This document shows positions 32,353-41,597 of a stretch of DNA of 64,000 nt, one piece after another; positions within the stretch are counted from its first letter, which is position 1, and each line of letters opens with the position of its first letter. The stretch lies in NCBI RefSeq assembly GCF_003001935.1, contig NZ_PVNG01000036.1:1-64000 (forward strand). Reading direction: 5' to 3'. Source of the stretch: Nonomuraea fuscirosea. GTDB lineage: Bacteria > Actinomycetota > Actinomycetes > Streptosporangiales > Streptosporangiaceae. The translations under genes were made by a program, and so were the position numbers. Under the pieces are notes generated by a model, which was not told the origin of the DNA, did no database searches, and saw only the letters and a program-made list of their open reading frames with translations.

Positions 32353-32705
32353 GAGCCGGCCTACGCCCGCTCGTGGAGCAGGCGCAGGCCGGCGGCATTC
32401 CGGAGACGGCGATCCCGCCTGGTCTCCACCAGAGATCCTCCTCACGAACGCGCGCACCGAGCAGGCCACGCACGGCACGCGTTCCTCCCGGCCGCGCACG
32501 CATGTCCACCCGGCGCGCACATGCCAGGCCGGCCGGGACGGCGGCCCCGCTGATCCCGAGCCCCCAGGATCTGACGGGGGCTCACCCGATGTCGAGTCGG
32601 CACCGGACGGCCCAGCTCCAGGCGGGCCGGCACCGGACGGGCCGACACCAGGCGGGCCGGCACCGGACGGCGTCGCCGCCGAGTGGCCGGTGGCACCTGG
32701 GTGGG
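32353..32705. other. Intergenic region with 30-base repeat, no gene seen
   Basis: This 353-base gap separates two minus-strand genes. At 32601-32672 a 30-base unit (CACCGGACGG … GGCGGGCCGG) occurs about two and a half times. Open frames exist on both strands but have repeat-like Pro/Gly composition and no start signals. Promoter and leader of the OPT gene are presumably not here but upstream to the right; I found no convincing -35/-10 pair. Confidence 0.5.
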
Positions 32706-33719
32706 TCAGGTCGGTCGGTCGGCCAGGTTCCGGAGGCGGGGTTCGCCGATCATCGTGAGCATGTCGGTGTGGGCGGGGGTCCAGCCGAGTTCGCCGCGCG
32801 TGCGGGGTGCGCGGCAGCGGCTCGATCCGGCCAGGATCAGGCCGCCCATGTCGCCCCACACACCGGCCGCCTCCTCCGGAGTCAGGGTGCGGGTGCCGCA
32901 GCCCAGGTCGTCCGCCACCGCCTCGGCGATCCACCGGTTCGGGATCTCGCCGGCGACCGCGTGGTACAGCGCGCCCGCGGCGCCCTTCTCCAGCGCCAGG
33001 GCGAAGAGCCGGACGACGTCGTCGATGTGCACGTTGGAGTAGGTGTTGAGTCCTTCGCCGACGTAGCACGCGGCACCGGTCGCGGCGACGGAGCCGTAGA
33101 TCATCGAGAGGTGGCCGTGGTCCCCCGGTCCCCAGATGAGCCCCGGCCGGATGACCAGGGACCGCACCTGCCGCTCGGCCGCGGCGCGTACCGACCGCTC
33201 GACGCCGAGCCGGCGGGCGGCGAGCGGCTCGACCGTGAAGGGGTCGTCCTCGCCGAAGCTGTCCTCGCTCCAGGCGCCGCCCATGCGCTGGATGAGAACG
33301 CCGGTGCCGGAGGTGAACACGAACGTCTTGCCGGTGCCGGCCAGGGCGTCGAGCAGTCCGGCGACCGCGCGTTCCTCCGTCCCCGGGTCCGGCTGGGCGG
33401 CGAAGATCACCGCGTCGGCTCGCCCGGCGGCCGCCAGAACGGCCTCGAACCTTCCGCGCTCCTCCTGGCCGGTGCCGGACACTCCGGAAAGGCCGCCCGG
33501 CTCGTCGCCTGACGGGCCGGAGAAGTCACCGGACGGCTCCGAACGACCGCCGGGCGGGCCCGGCAGGTCGCCTGCCACGGGGGTGATGCCCTGGGCGGTC
33601 AGCCGGGCGGCGGCCTCACCGGAGCGGGCCAGGCCGGTGACCGTGTGACCCCGGGTCGCGAGGTGGCGTGCGACGGCTCCGCCGACGAAGCCGGTGGCGC
33701 CGACGACCAGGACGTTCAC
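32706..33719 (-). CDS. NAD(P)-dependent epimerase/dehydratase family protein
   Basis: A 337-residue extended short-chain dehydrogenase. The nucleotide motif VVGATGFVGG opens the protein; NVHIDDVVRLFALALE and late GELGWTP match sugar epimerase/dehydratase or atypical SDR proteins. A Gly/Pro/Ser-rich insert of about 35 residues (roughly 50-85, PSGDFSGPSGDEPGG) interrupts the region after beta-strand three and looks like repeat expansion. The GTG start overlaps the TGA of the SDR gene by four bases, so the pair is coupled and probably under the divergent TetR. Substrate unknown. Confidence 0.85.
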   Translation of the reverse strand: MNVLVVGATGFVGGAVARHLATRGHTVTGLARSGEAAARLTAQGITPVAGDLPGPPGGRSEPSGDFSGPSGDEPGGLSGVSGTGQEERGRFEAVLAAAGRADAVIFAAQPDPGTEERAVAGLLDALAGTGKTFVFTSGTGVLIQRMGGAWSEDSFGEDDPFTVEPLAARRLGVERSVRAAAERQVRSLVIRPGLIWGPGDHGHLSMIYGSVAATGAACYVGEGLNTYSNVHIDDVVRLFALALEKGAAGALYHAVAGEIPNRWIAEAVADDLGCGTRTLTPEEAAGVWGDMGGLILAGSSRCRAPRTRGELGWTPAHTDMLTMIGEPRLRNLADRPT

Positions 33720-34465
33720 TGCGGCAGGGTGCTGCGCTCGCCACCGTTGGCGACGATGACGGTGCCGTTGATGTAGCTGCTGTCGGCGTGGATGAGGAAC
33801 TGGACGATCGAGGCGATCTCCTCGGGTTCGCCGATCCGCTCGCGCAGGTTGACCTTGCCCATCATCTCGATGTTCTCGCCGAGCATGGCGGTGGTGCCCG
33901 CGGTGCGGACCGGGCCGGGCGAGACCCCGTTGATCCGGACGCCGCTGGGGCCGAACTCCGTGGCCCAGGAGCGGGTCAGCAGTTCGATGGCGGCCTTCGA
34001 CGCGCCGTACGCGCCCCCGATCGGGGCGGGGGAGGTCGCCGCGGTCGAGGTGATGTTGACGACGAAGCCGTGCCCGCGCTCGGCCATGCCCGGCGCCAGC
34101 GCGCCGACCAGCAGGAACGGGGCCCGCGTGTTGATGGCGAACTGCTCGTCGAAGCTCTCGGCGCTGGTGCCCGGCGTGCTGGTGAAGGTGTAGATCCCGG
34201 CGTTGTTGACCAGGATGTCCACCTTCCCGGCCGCGGCGGCCAGCGCCCGGGCCTCGCCGGCGTTCGCCAGGTCGGCCGTGACGAAGCGCGCGGTGCCGCC
34301 GGCCGCGGTGATCTCCTTGACGAGCTGGGCGCCGCGTTCCGGGTCGCGGCCGTGGGCGACGACGTGGCTGCCGTCGGCGGCCAGCCGCAGCGCGACGGCG
34401 CGGCCGATGCCGGCGGTGGCGCCGGTCACGAGGGCGGTGAGGGTGCGTGCGGGAGCGATGGTCAT
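33716..34465 (-). CDS. Short-chain dehydrogenase/reductase
   Basis: A 249-residue classical SDR. Cofactor motif TGATAGIG at about residues 15-22, structural NNAG in ILVNNAGIYTF, catalytic Ser in ITSTAATS and YGASK with the catalytic Tyr and Lys, and SPGPVRT after beta-strand six. It reduces or oxidises an unknown carbonyl/alcohol with NAD(P)(H). It is the first gene of a pair with the epimerase-like gene and is divergent from a TetR regulator across 88 bases packed with inverted repeats. Confidence 0.92.
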   Translation of the reverse strand: MTIAPARTLTALVTGATAGIGRAVALRLAADGSHVVAHGRDPERGAQLVKEITAAGGTARFVTADLANAGEARALAAAAGKVDILVNNAGIYTFTSTPGTSAESFDEQFAINTRAPFLLVGALAPGMAERGHGFVVNITSTAATSPAPIGGAYGASKAAIELLTRSWATEFGPSGVRINGVSPGPVRTAGTTAMLGENIEMMGKVNLRERIGEPEEIASIVQFLIHADSSYINGTVIVANGGERSTLPQ

Positions 34466-34479
34466 GGTGTCGGTCTCAC

Positions 34480-34522
34480 TTTCTGGGTTGTTCTGTCCAG
34501 AAAACGTAGGGGCATTTTCTGG
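34480..34522. promoter_or_regulatory. Multiple TetR operator half-sites (TTTTCTGG/CCAGAAAA)
   Basis: TTTCTGG (34480-34486), CCAGAAAA (34497-34504) and TTTTCTGG (34515-34522) alternate with exactly 10-base spacers, so the central half-site can pair with either neighbour. They occupy the divergent region between the SDR operon and the TetR gene and would repress both. Confidence 0.7.
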
Positions 34523-34553
34523 ATTGCGCAACCCAATCCGGTAGGCTCTGGAC

Positions 34554-35192
34554 GTGCCCGAAGCAACCAAGCCCCGCCGCCTGACTCCGAAGGGCCAGGC
34601 GACGAAGAACCGCATCATCGAGGCGGCGACCGCGCTCATCGCCCAGCGCGGCGTGGCCGGCACCGGCATCGAGGACGTACGCGCCGCCGCGGGCGTCAGC
34701 GGCTCGCAGCTCTACCACTACTTCGCCAGCAAGCAGGCCCTGATCAGGGCGGTCATCACCCGTCAGGCCGACTCCGCGCTCGATCCCGGCCTGCCGCGGA
34801 TCACGGCGCTCGACAGCTTCGAGGCCCTGCGCGCCTGGGCCGACGCGGCGATCGAGCGCCAGCGGGAGAACGGCTGCCGTGGCGGCTGCGACCTCGGCAC
34901 GCTGGCCGGCGAGCTGAGCGGCACCGACGAGGAGTCCAGGACCGACCTGGCCAACGGCTTCCTGCGCTGGAAGGACCTGATACTCAACGGTCTGCGGGCC
35001 ATGCGCGAACGCGACGAGTTGCGCGCCGACGCCGACCTCGACGAGCTCGCCTTCGCGCTGCTCTCCGCCCACCAGGGCGGCACGCTGCTGTCGCAGACGG
35101 TGCTCGACGTGCAGCCCCTGGAGGCGTCGATGAACGCGACGCTGGCCTACATCCGCTCGTTCGCCACGGACCAGCGGCAGCCCGTACGGTAA
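34554..35192 (+). CDS. TetR/AcrR-family repressor
   Basis: A 212-residue regulator with GTG start. The N-terminal helix-turn-helix reads IIEAATALIAQRGVAGTGIEDVRAAAGVSGSQLYHYFASKQALI (about residues 20-64), the rest is the helical ligand domain with CRGGCDLGTLAGEL, a block seen in TetR proteins of the TetR_C_6/LmrA type that respond to aromatic or quinone-like ligands. It is divergent from the SDR/epimerase pair and the 88-base gap holds three spaced half-sites, so it probably represses that pair and itself. Confidence 0.9.
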   Translation: MPEATKPRRLTPKGQATKNRIIEAATALIAQRGVAGTGIEDVRAAAGVSGSQLYHYFASKQALIRAVITRQADSALDPGLPRITALDSFEALRAWADAAIERQRENGCRGGCDLGTLAGELSGTDEESRTDLANGFLRWKDLILNGLRAMRERDELRADADLDELAFALLSAHQGGTLLSQTVLDVQPLEASMNATLAYIRSFATDQRQPVR

Positions 35193-35253
35193 GGGCAGTT
35201 ATCTCCCTTTTGCCCTGTCCACCTATAGTGAGGTTTACCTACCCGATATACAT

Positions 35254-35290
35254 AAAAGCGGCCGCCCCCGTCCCGTGTGGTGGCCGTTTT
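35254..35290 (+). promoter_or_regulatory. Hairpin in the leader of the peptide/nickel importer operon
   Basis: AAAAGCGGCC (35254-35263) faces GGCCGTTTT (35282-35290) across an 18-base C/G-rich loop, shortly before the ribosome site of the binding protein gene. It could be the terminator of the TetR gene or a leader hairpin. A near-palindrome AGGTTTACCT lies at 35231-35240. Confidence 0.35.
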
Positions 35291-35304
35291 GCTCAGGAGT
35301 CACC

Positions 35305-36804
35305 TTGACCAGGAAGTTCGCCGGCGTCGCGGTCGCCTTGGCCCTCGCACTCGCCGCATGCGGATCGGACCCGGCGGCCGCGCCCCAGGAGGGCGCGGGC
35401 AGCGGCGCCGCCACGATCGAGATCGGCTCCCTGTACGAGCCGCAGAACCTCGACAACACCGCCGGCGGCGGCCAGGGCGTGACGGAGACGTTCAACGGGA
35501 ACGTCTACGAGGGTTTGTACCGGCTCACCGACGCGGGCCAGGTGGAGAACCTGCTGGCGGAGAGCGAGAAGGTGTCGGACGACGGCCTCACCTACACCTT
35601 CGAGCTGCGCCAGGGCGTGACGTTCCACTCCGGCAAGGCGCTGACGGCCGCGGACGTCAAGCACAGCATCGAGCGGGTGAGCGCCGAGGACTCGCAGTCG
35701 GCGCGCAAGAGCCAGCTCCAGGTGATCAAGTCGGTGACCGCGCCCGACGAGCACACCGTGGTGGTCAAGCTCTCCAGCAGGTCGATCTCCCTGCTCTACA
35801 ACCTCAGCTACGTGTGGATCGTCAACGCCGACGTCAAGGACCTGACGACCGGTGAGGACGGTACGGGGCCGTACAAGCTGGGGTCGTGGAAGCGCGGCTC
35901 GACGCTCAGCCTGGAGCCCTTCCCCGGTTACTGGGGTCCGAAGCCGGCCAACGGCGGCGTGGTGTTCCACTACTTCACCGAGGCCACCGCGCTCAACAAC
36001 GCGCTGATCACCGGCGCCGTGGACGTCGTCACCAGCGAGCAGAGCCCCGACGCGCTGGCCCAGTTCACCGGCAACCCCGACTACAAGGTGGCCGAGGGTC
36101 ACTCCACGACCAAGCTGCTGCTCGCCTTCAACGACAGGAAGGCGCCGTTCGACAAGCCGCTGGTGCGCAAGGCCGTCTCCTCGGCGATCGACGACGCCAA
36201 GCTGCTGGAGTCGATCTGGGCCGGGCACGGCAGCCTGATCGGCTCGATGGTGCCGCCCACGGACCCGTGGTACGAGGACCTGACGAAGGTCAACCCGTAC
36301 GACGTCGAGCTGGCCAAGAAGCAGCTCGCCGAGGCGGGCTACGCCGGCGGCTTCCGCTTCACCCTGGACACGCCCAACTACGACCCGCATCCGACGGTGG
36401 CCACGTTCGTCAAGAGCGAGCTGGCCAAGGTCGGCATCACCGTCGACATCAACGTGATCACCGCCGACGAGTGGTACAGCAAGGTGTTCAAGAAGCGTGA
36501 CTTCGCCGCCACTCTCCAGGAGCACGTCAACGACCGCGACGTGGTCTGGTACGGCAACCCCGACTTCTACTGGGGCTACGACAACAAGCAGGTCACCGGC
36601 TGGGTCGAGCAGGCGGAGCGGGCCAAGACCGCCGAGGAGCAGACCGAGCTGCTGAAGAAGGCCAACCGGCAGATCGCCGAGGACGCCGCCAGCGACTGGC
36701 TCTACCTCTATCCGCAGATCGTCGTGGCCTCCTCCAAGCTGTCGGGCTATCCGGTCAACGGCCTGAACTCGCAGTTCTACGCGTACGGGATCAAGAAGGG
36801 CTGA
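35305..36804 (+). CDS. Peptide/nickel-type ABC transporter substrate-binding lipoprotein
   Basis: A 499-residue solute-binding protein of family 5 (DppA/OppA/NikA-like). The TTG at 35305 is preferred because AGGAG stands seven bases before it and a lipoprotein signal follows directly (TRKFAGVAVALALALAAC, lipid Cys19); the ATG at 35275 would add ten hydrophobic residues without a ribosome site. Family blocks: ENLLAESEKVSDDGLTYTFELRQGVTFHSGK, ADVKHSIERV, YWGPKP, and the late DWLYLYPQIVV. It captures a peptide or metal chelate outside the cell and opens a five-gene importer operon. Confidence 0.9.
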   Translation: MTRKFAGVAVALALALAACGSDPAAAPQEGAGSGAATIEIGSLYEPQNLDNTAGGGQGVTETFNGNVYEGLYRLTDAGQVENLLAESEKVSDDGLTYTFELRQGVTFHSGKALTAADVKHSIERVSAEDSQSARKSQLQVIKSVTAPDEHTVVVKLSSRSISLLYNLSYVWIVNADVKDLTTGEDGTGPYKLGSWKRGSTLSLEPFPGYWGPKPANGGVVFHYFTEATALNNALITGAVDVVTSEQSPDALAQFTGNPDYKVAEGHSTTKLLLAFNDRKAPFDKPLVRKAVSSAIDDAKLLESIWAGHGSLIGSMVPPTDPWYEDLTKVNPYDVELAKKQLAEAGYAGGFRFTLDTPNYDPHPTVATFVKSELAKVGITVDINVITADEWYSKVFKKRDFAATLQEHVNDRDVVWYGNPDFYWGYDNKQVTGWVEQAERAKTAEEQTELLKKANRQIAEDAASDWLYLYPQIVVASSKLSGYPVNGLNSQFYAYGIKKG

Positions 36805-37763
36805 TGGCGCGTTACCTGCTGCGCCGCACGGCCTTCCTGCTCGGCTCGCTGCTGCTGGCGGCCTCGCTGCTGTTCGTGCTGCTGCGGCTGCTGCCCGGCG
36901 ATCCGGCCAACGCCCTGCTGTCCATCGGCGCGACCCCTGAGCAGATCGCGGCGGCGCGCCGCCAGACCGGCTCCGACCTGCCGCTGCCCGAGCAGTTCGG
37001 CGCCTGGCTGGGCGGCCTGGCCCGGCTCGACCTCGGCACCTCCTACGTCAGCAAGCTGCCGGTCGGCGGCGAGATCGCGGCCCGGCTGGTGGTCACCGTG
37101 CCGCTGACGCTGCTGGCGTTCGCCCTGGCGGTGGTGGTGGCGGTGCCGGTCGGGTTCCTGGCCGCGCACCGGGCGCAGCGCTGGTACGGGCCGCTGCTGA
37201 GCGGTTTCGCGCAGCTCGGGATCGCGGTGCCGGTGTTCTGGATCGGCATGCTGCTGGTGACGGTGTTCGCGCTGCGCCTGCGGCTGCTGCCGGCCGGCGG
37301 GTTCCCGCGCGAGGACTGGGCCGAGCCGGGACGGGCGCTGGCGGCGCTGACCCTGCCGGTCGTCACCATCGCGCTGGTCATGTCGGCCTCACTGATCCGC
37401 TACGTCCGCTCGGCCACGCTGGACGTGCTGGGCAGCGACCACCTGCGCACCGCGCGGGCGCTGGGCGAGTCGTTCGCCGGCGCCATGTGGCGGCACGGCC
37501 TGCGCAACGCGGCCGGGCCGGTCATCGCGGTGCTCGGCATCGAACTGGCCACGACGTTCCTCGGCGCGGTGGTGGTGGAGAGCGTGTTCGCGCTGCCGGG
37601 GCTCGGCACCCTGCTCATCGAGGGCATCTCCGAGCACGACTATCCGGTGATCCAGGGTGTGCTCGCGGTCAGCACGTTCGCGGTCCTGGTGATCGGGTTC
37701 GCCGCCGACGTGGCGCAGCGGCTGGTCGATCCGCGGCTGCGGACCCGTCTGGGGCGGTCGTGA
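36804..37763 (+). CDS. Peptide/nickel-type ABC transporter permease (DppB-like)
   Basis: A 319-residue permease with six membrane helices. Typical features are the opening RYLLRRTAFLLGSLLLAASLLFVLLRLLPGDPA, and the cytoplasmic loop LRTARALGESFAGAMWRHGLRNA that docks the ATPases. Its ATG overlaps the TGA of the binding-protein gene by one base, and its own TGA overlaps the next start, so expression is coupled. Works as a heterodimer with the DppC-like neighbour. Confidence 0.92.
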   Translation: MARYLLRRTAFLLGSLLLAASLLFVLLRLLPGDPANALLSIGATPEQIAAARRQTGSDLPLPEQFGAWLGGLARLDLGTSYVSKLPVGGEIAARLVVTVPLTLLAFALAVVVAVPVGFLAAHRAQRWYGPLLSGFAQLGIAVPVFWIGMLLVTVFALRLRLLPAGGFPREDWAEPGRALAALTLPVVTIALVMSASLIRYVRSATLDVLGSDHLRTARALGESFAGAMWRHGLRNAAGPVIAVLGIELATTFLGAVVVESVFALPGLGTLLIEGISEHDYPVIQGVLAVSTFAVLVIGFAADVAQRLVDPRLRTRLGRS

Positions 37764-38569
37764 GGGGGCTCGGGAGCAAGGGGCTCGCCGCGGGGTGCGT
37801 GCTGGTCGGCGTGGTGCTCGGGGTGGCCGTCGTGTCGCTGGTGTGGCTGCCGTACGATCCGGCCGACACCTCGGGCGGCCGGCTGGTCCCGCCGGGGGGC
37901 GAGCACCTGCTGGGCACCGACAAGCTGGGCCGCGACCTGCTCACCCAGCTGATGATCGGCGCCCGCATCGCGCTTGTAGCGGGCGGCGGTTCGGTGCTGC
38001 TCGGCGGCGTGCTCGGGGTGCTGGCCGGGCTGGCCGCCGGATTCGCGACGCGGTGGCTCGACGACGCGCTCGCGGCGGCGCTGGACGCGCTCATCGCCTT
38101 CCCGACCCTGCTGCTGGCCATGCTGGTGGTGGCGGTGCGGCAGGCGTCCCTCGGCTCGGCGGTGCTGGCCATCGGGCTGGCCATGTCGGCGGTGGTCGCG
38201 CGGCTGACGCGGATCCTGGTCAAGCGGGTGCTCGCGCAGGACTACATCACGGCGGCGCGTACGTCGGGCAGCTCGTGGCCGCGGATCATCGCCGAGCACG
38301 TGCTGCCGAACATCTGGCCGACGCTGCTGGTCAACCTGGCCCTCCAGCTCGGCCTGGCCGTGCTGGCCGAGGCGTCGCTGTCCTACCTCGGCCTCGGCCC
38401 GCCCCCGCCGAACGCGTCCTGGGGGCGGCTGCTGCACGAGGCGCAGGCCACCGTGCTCACCGCGCCGGTGGGCGCGATCGCGCCGGGCGTGCTGCTGGTC
38501 GTGCTCGTCGTCGGCGTGAACCTGGTCGCCGACGGGCTGCGCGACCTCGCCCCTGGGAGGAGCCGATGA
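37760..38569 (+). CDS. Peptide/nickel-type ABC transporter permease (DppC-like)
   Basis: A 269-residue permease. The GTG at 37760 overlaps the previous TGA (GTGA). The family features GEHLLGTDKLGRDLLTQLMIGARIAL near residue 50, the docking loop DYITAARTSGSSWPRIIAEHVLPN and LSYLGLGPPPPNASWG near the end are all present. It forms the translocation path with the DppB-like protein. Confidence 0.92.
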   Translation: MRGLGSKGLAAGCVLVGVVLGVAVVSLVWLPYDPADTSGGRLVPPGGEHLLGTDKLGRDLLTQLMIGARIALVAGGGSVLLGGVLGVLAGLAAGFATRWLDDALAAALDALIAFPTLLLAMLVVAVRQASLGSAVLAIGLAMSAVVARLTRILVKRVLAQDYITAARTSGSSWPRIIAEHVLPNIWPTLLVNLALQLGLAVLAEASLSYLGLGPPPPNASWGRLLHEAQATVLTAPVGAIAPGVLLVVLVVGVNLVADGLRDLAPGRSR

Positions 38570-39420
38570 CCGGGGAGAAGCCGATGGTCCCGGACCGGTC
38601 GCCGGCACCGGGGATCCCGGCGGAGCCGGCCGCCCTGCTCGACGTGGACGGCCTGTCGGTGCGCCGGGCCGACGGGCACGAGCTGCTGCGCGGCGTGTCG
38701 TTCACGCTGGCGCCCGGTGAGCGGCTGGGCCTGATCGGCGAGTCGGGGTCGGGCAAGTCGCTGACCGCGCTGGCCGTCCTGGGCCTGCTGCCCGCCGGGC
38801 TCAGCGCGCACGGCAGCGTGCTGCTGGCCGGCACGCAGATCGTCGGCGCGCGGGACCGCCGGCTGGACCGCGTCCGCGGGCGGACGGTGAGCGCGGTGTT
38901 CCAGGAGCCGCTCACGGCGCTGGACCCGCTGATGCGCATCGGCAGGCAGCTCGCCGGGCCGATCCGGCGCCGGCGCGGGCTGCGCGGCGCGGCGCTGCGG
39001 GCCGCCGTCTCGACCGCGCTGGACGAGGTCCGCCTGCCGGAACGGGTCGCGGGCGCGTACCCGCACGAGATCTCCGGCGGCCAACGGCAGCGCGCGGCCC
39101 TCGCCATGGCGCTGGCCTGCGAGCCCGACCTGCTGATCGCCGACGAGCCGACCACGGCGCTCGACGTGACCGTGCAGGCCGAGGTGCTCGCGCTGCTCAA
39201 CGGGCTGGTCTCGGGCCGGTCGATGGCGCTGCTGCTCATCGGCCACGATCTGGCCGTGGTCGCGGACGTGACGGACCGGCTGGCCGTGCTCGAACGCGGC
39301 TCGCTGGTGGAGACGGGAAGGGCGGAGGACATCGTGCGCGAACCACGGCACCCCTACACCCGTGCGCTGGTGGAGAGCGCGGAGGCGTTCGAGGCCGAGT
39401 TCGATCGGCTGGCGCCATGA
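38566..39420 (+). CDS. Peptide/nickel-type ABC transporter ATPase (DppD-like)
   Basis: A 284-residue ATPase. ATG 38566 overlaps the previous TGA (ATGA) and has GGGAGGAG in front. Walker A GESGSGKS, Q-loop VFQEPLTALDP, signature ISGGQRQRAALAMAL, Walker B LLIADEPTTALD and H-loop LLIGHDLAVV are intact; the C-terminal extension carries PYTRALVES. It powers import together with the DppF-like neighbour. Confidence 0.93.
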   Translation: MTGEKPMVPDRSPAPGIPAEPAALLDVDGLSVRRADGHELLRGVSFTLAPGERLGLIGESGSGKSLTALAVLGLLPAGLSAHGSVLLAGTQIVGARDRRLDRVRGRTVSAVFQEPLTALDPLMRIGRQLAGPIRRRRGLRGAALRAAVSTALDEVRLPERVAGAYPHEISGGQRQRAALAMALACEPDLLIADEPTTALDVTVQAEVLALLNGLVSGRSMALLLIGHDLAVVADVTDRLAVLERGSLVETGRAEDIVREPRHPYTRALVESAEAFEAEFDRLAP

Positions 39421-40187
39421 CGCTGCTGGAGGCCAGGGAGGTCGGGTTCGCCTACCGGGGCGGGACGCCCGTGCTCTCCGACGTGTCCGTCACGGTGACG
39501 GCGGGACGCAACCTGGCGCTGGTCGGTGAGTCGGGTGCGGGCAAGAGCACGCTGCTTCGGCTGCTGCTGGGCCTGGCCCGGCCCAGTACGGGTGAGGTTT
39601 TGTTCGACGGCCGGCCGCTGCGGCCGGGACGCGACCGGGAATTCCGGCGCAGCGCGCAGCCGGTGTTCCAGGACCCGTACTCGTCGCTCGATCCCCGCCA
39701 GCCGGTGGACCGCATCGTGTCGGAGCCGCTGCGGGCGATGCGGATCGGCGCCCGCGACGAGATCGGCGACCGGGTGGCGCAGACGCTGCGCGCCGTCGGC
39801 CTGCCGGCGGACGCCGCGCGCCGCTATCCGCACGAGTTCTCCGGCGGGCAGCGGCAGCGCATCGCGATCGCCAGGGCCATCGTGTGCGAGCCGCGGATCC
39901 TGCTGGCCGACGAGCCGGTCAGCGCGCTCGACGTGACCACCCGGGTGCGCCTGGTCGAGTTGCTGCGGGAGCTGAAGGCCACCAGGGAGCTGACGCTGGT
40001 GATGGTCTCGCACGACCTGGCCGTGGTGAGCGCTCTGTGCGACGAGATCGCCGTACTGGACGCGGGCCGGATCGTGGAGCAGGGGGCGAGCGCGGCCGTG
40101 CTCGGATCGCCCGAGCACCCTCACACGCGCCGCCTCGTCGCCAGCGTCCCCCGCCTGCGCCGGGACACCGGCCCGGCGGCTCCCTGA
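39417..40187 (+). CDS. Peptide/nickel-type ABC transporter ATPase (DppF-like)
   Basis: A 256-residue ATPase and the last gene of the importer operon, overlapping the DppD-like gene by four bases. Walker A GESGAGKST, Q-loop PVFQDPYSSLDPR, signature FSGGQRQRIAIARAI, Walker B ILLADEPVSALD and H-loop MVSHDLAVV are complete. Comparison with it shows what is missing from the decayed homologue at 2674-3199. Convergent with the AI-2E-type permease gene 17 bases away. Confidence 0.93.
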   Translation: MTLLEAREVGFAYRGGTPVLSDVSVTVTAGRNLALVGESGAGKSTLLRLLLGLARPSTGEVLFDGRPLRPGRDREFRRSAQPVFQDPYSSLDPRQPVDRIVSEPLRAMRIGARDEIGDRVAQTLRAVGLPADAARRYPHEFSGGQRQRIAIARAIVCEPRILLADEPVSALDVTTRVRLVELLRELKATRELTLVMVSHDLAVVSALCDEIAVLDAGRIVEQGASAAVLGSPEHPHTRRLVASVPRLRRDTGPAAP

Positions 40188-40204
40188 CCGGCCCCTCGTC
40201 CTGG

Positions 40205-41437
40205 TCAAGGCGCGGGGCGGGGGCCGCCGTCCTTGGGTGCGGCCCGAGCCTGGTCCGTGCGCGGCTCGGGCTCCGTCGCCGGCTCCTCGCCGTCCTCATC
40301 CAGGTACGCCTCGGGTACGTCCGGCATGACCGGCATCATCTCCTTACGGGACACGAACGTGTCCACCAGCGACAGCAGCATGGCCAGCACCGGCACCGCC
40401 AGCAGCGCGCCCACCGCCCCGAAGAGCTGCGCCCCCAGCAGCACGCCCGCGAACGCGACCCCCGGATGCATGTTCACCGCCCGCCCGCTGATGCGCGGCT
40501 CCAGCGTCAGGTTCTCCACCTGCTGGTACAGGATCCCCCAGGCCAGCGCCGCCAGCCCGATCCACGGCTGGGGCGAGACCAGGCCCACCACGGTGGGCAG
40601 GGCGATCGCGATGTACGTGCCGATCGTGGGCACGAGCTGGGCCACCATCCCGGTCCACACCGCCAGCGCCAGCCACGAGGGCAGACCGATCAGCAGGAAC
40701 ACGACGGCCGAGGTGGTGCCGTTGATCGCGGCCAGGATGAGCCGGGCGGAGACGTACCCGCCGGTCTTGACCAGCGACACGTCCCACACCGTGAGGAAGA
40801 CCTGCTGGATGCGGCCGGGCAGCAGCTGGGCCAGCCAGCGCCGCAGCCGGGGGCCGTCGGCCGAGAAGTAGAACGTGAGCAGCAGCAGGGCGAAGGCGTT
40901 GAACACCGCCGCGGTGATCGTGCCGAGCAGGCCGAGCACGCCGCCGAGCAGGTCCTGGGCGTAGGTGGCGGCCTGCTGGGGCGTCAGGTTGATGGAACTG
41001 AGGATGGTAGAGATGTCGTACCTTGTGCCGAACCGGGCGTTGATCCACTCGATGGCGCCGGTGACCACCTCGGGCAGCGCGCGGACGAGTAAAGCGGCCT
41101 GCTCGACGAACAGGTTGCCGAACAGGAAGAGGAAGACCGCGGTGAGCAGGGCGATCCCGATCATCACCAGGACGGCCGCGGCGCCCCGGCGCATGTGCCG
41201 GGCCAACCGGCCGACCGCGGGCTCCATCGCCAGCGACAGGAACCACGCCATCACCACGACGACGATCAGCGATCCGGCGTCGGTGAGGACGAAGCGGATG
41301 AGGTACACCACGACGACGACCGCGACGACGACGAACCCCACCCGCCACACGTTGGCCGGCGAGAACAGCACCTGGACCCGCTGGGTGGCCTCGGGGCGGG
41401 GCTTGCGGGGATTCCGGGGCTCGAACGGCTTGGTCAT
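40205..41437 (-). CDS. AI-2E family transporter (PerM/YdiK-like permease)
   Basis: A 410-residue membrane protein with eight predicted helices, beginning VGFVVVAVVVVVYLIRFVLTDAG. The AI-2E family signature is visible in LLLLTFYFSADGPRLRRWL and GLVSPQPWIGLAALAWGILYQQVENLTLEPRISGRAVNMHP. Members export diverse small molecules or act as ion antiporters; AI-2 export is not implied. AGGAGG precedes the ATG at 41437. The acidic C-terminal tail of about 45 residues is cytoplasmic. Monocistronic. Confidence 0.88.
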   Translation of the reverse strand: MTKPFEPRNPRKPRPEATQRVQVLFSPANVWRVGFVVVAVVVVVYLIRFVLTDAGSLIVVVVMAWFLSLAMEPAVGRLARHMRRGAAAVLVMIGIALLTAVFLFLFGNLFVEQAALLVRALPEVVTGAIEWINARFGTRYDISTILSSINLTPQQAATYAQDLLGGVLGLLGTITAAVFNAFALLLLTFYFSADGPRLRRWLAQLLPGRIQQVFLTVWDVSLVKTGGYVSARLILAAINGTTSAVVFLLIGLPSWLALAVWTGMVAQLVPTIGTYIAIALPTVVGLVSPQPWIGLAALAWGILYQQVENLTLEPRISGRAVNMHPGVAFAGVLLGAQLFGAVGALLAVPVLAMLLSLVDTFVSRKEMMPVMPDVPEAYLDEDGEEPATEPEPRTDQARAAPKDGGPRPAP

Positions 41438-41597
41438 GGCACCCTCCTGACCGGGGCACGCGGCGATATGCCTCACCGGCATCTCTTCCCCGTCCGGAGT
41501 GGATCGTGCACGACGCCCCCGGGCACCTGAGCGGACGTGAGGTCCATCAGGGGCTCTCGGGCAGGTGATCACGGTGCCCACGGCCGGCGCCGGGTGG

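Noticed and set aside
35221..35290. Metal riboswitch before the nickel/peptide-type importer
   Set aside because: Only one simple hairpin and a near-palindrome are visible; the conserved multi-stem layout of known riboswitches was not found.
40205..41437. Quorum-sensing AI-2 exporter
   Set aside because: The family name is historical; no luxS-like gene or other evidence for AI-2 is in the window.
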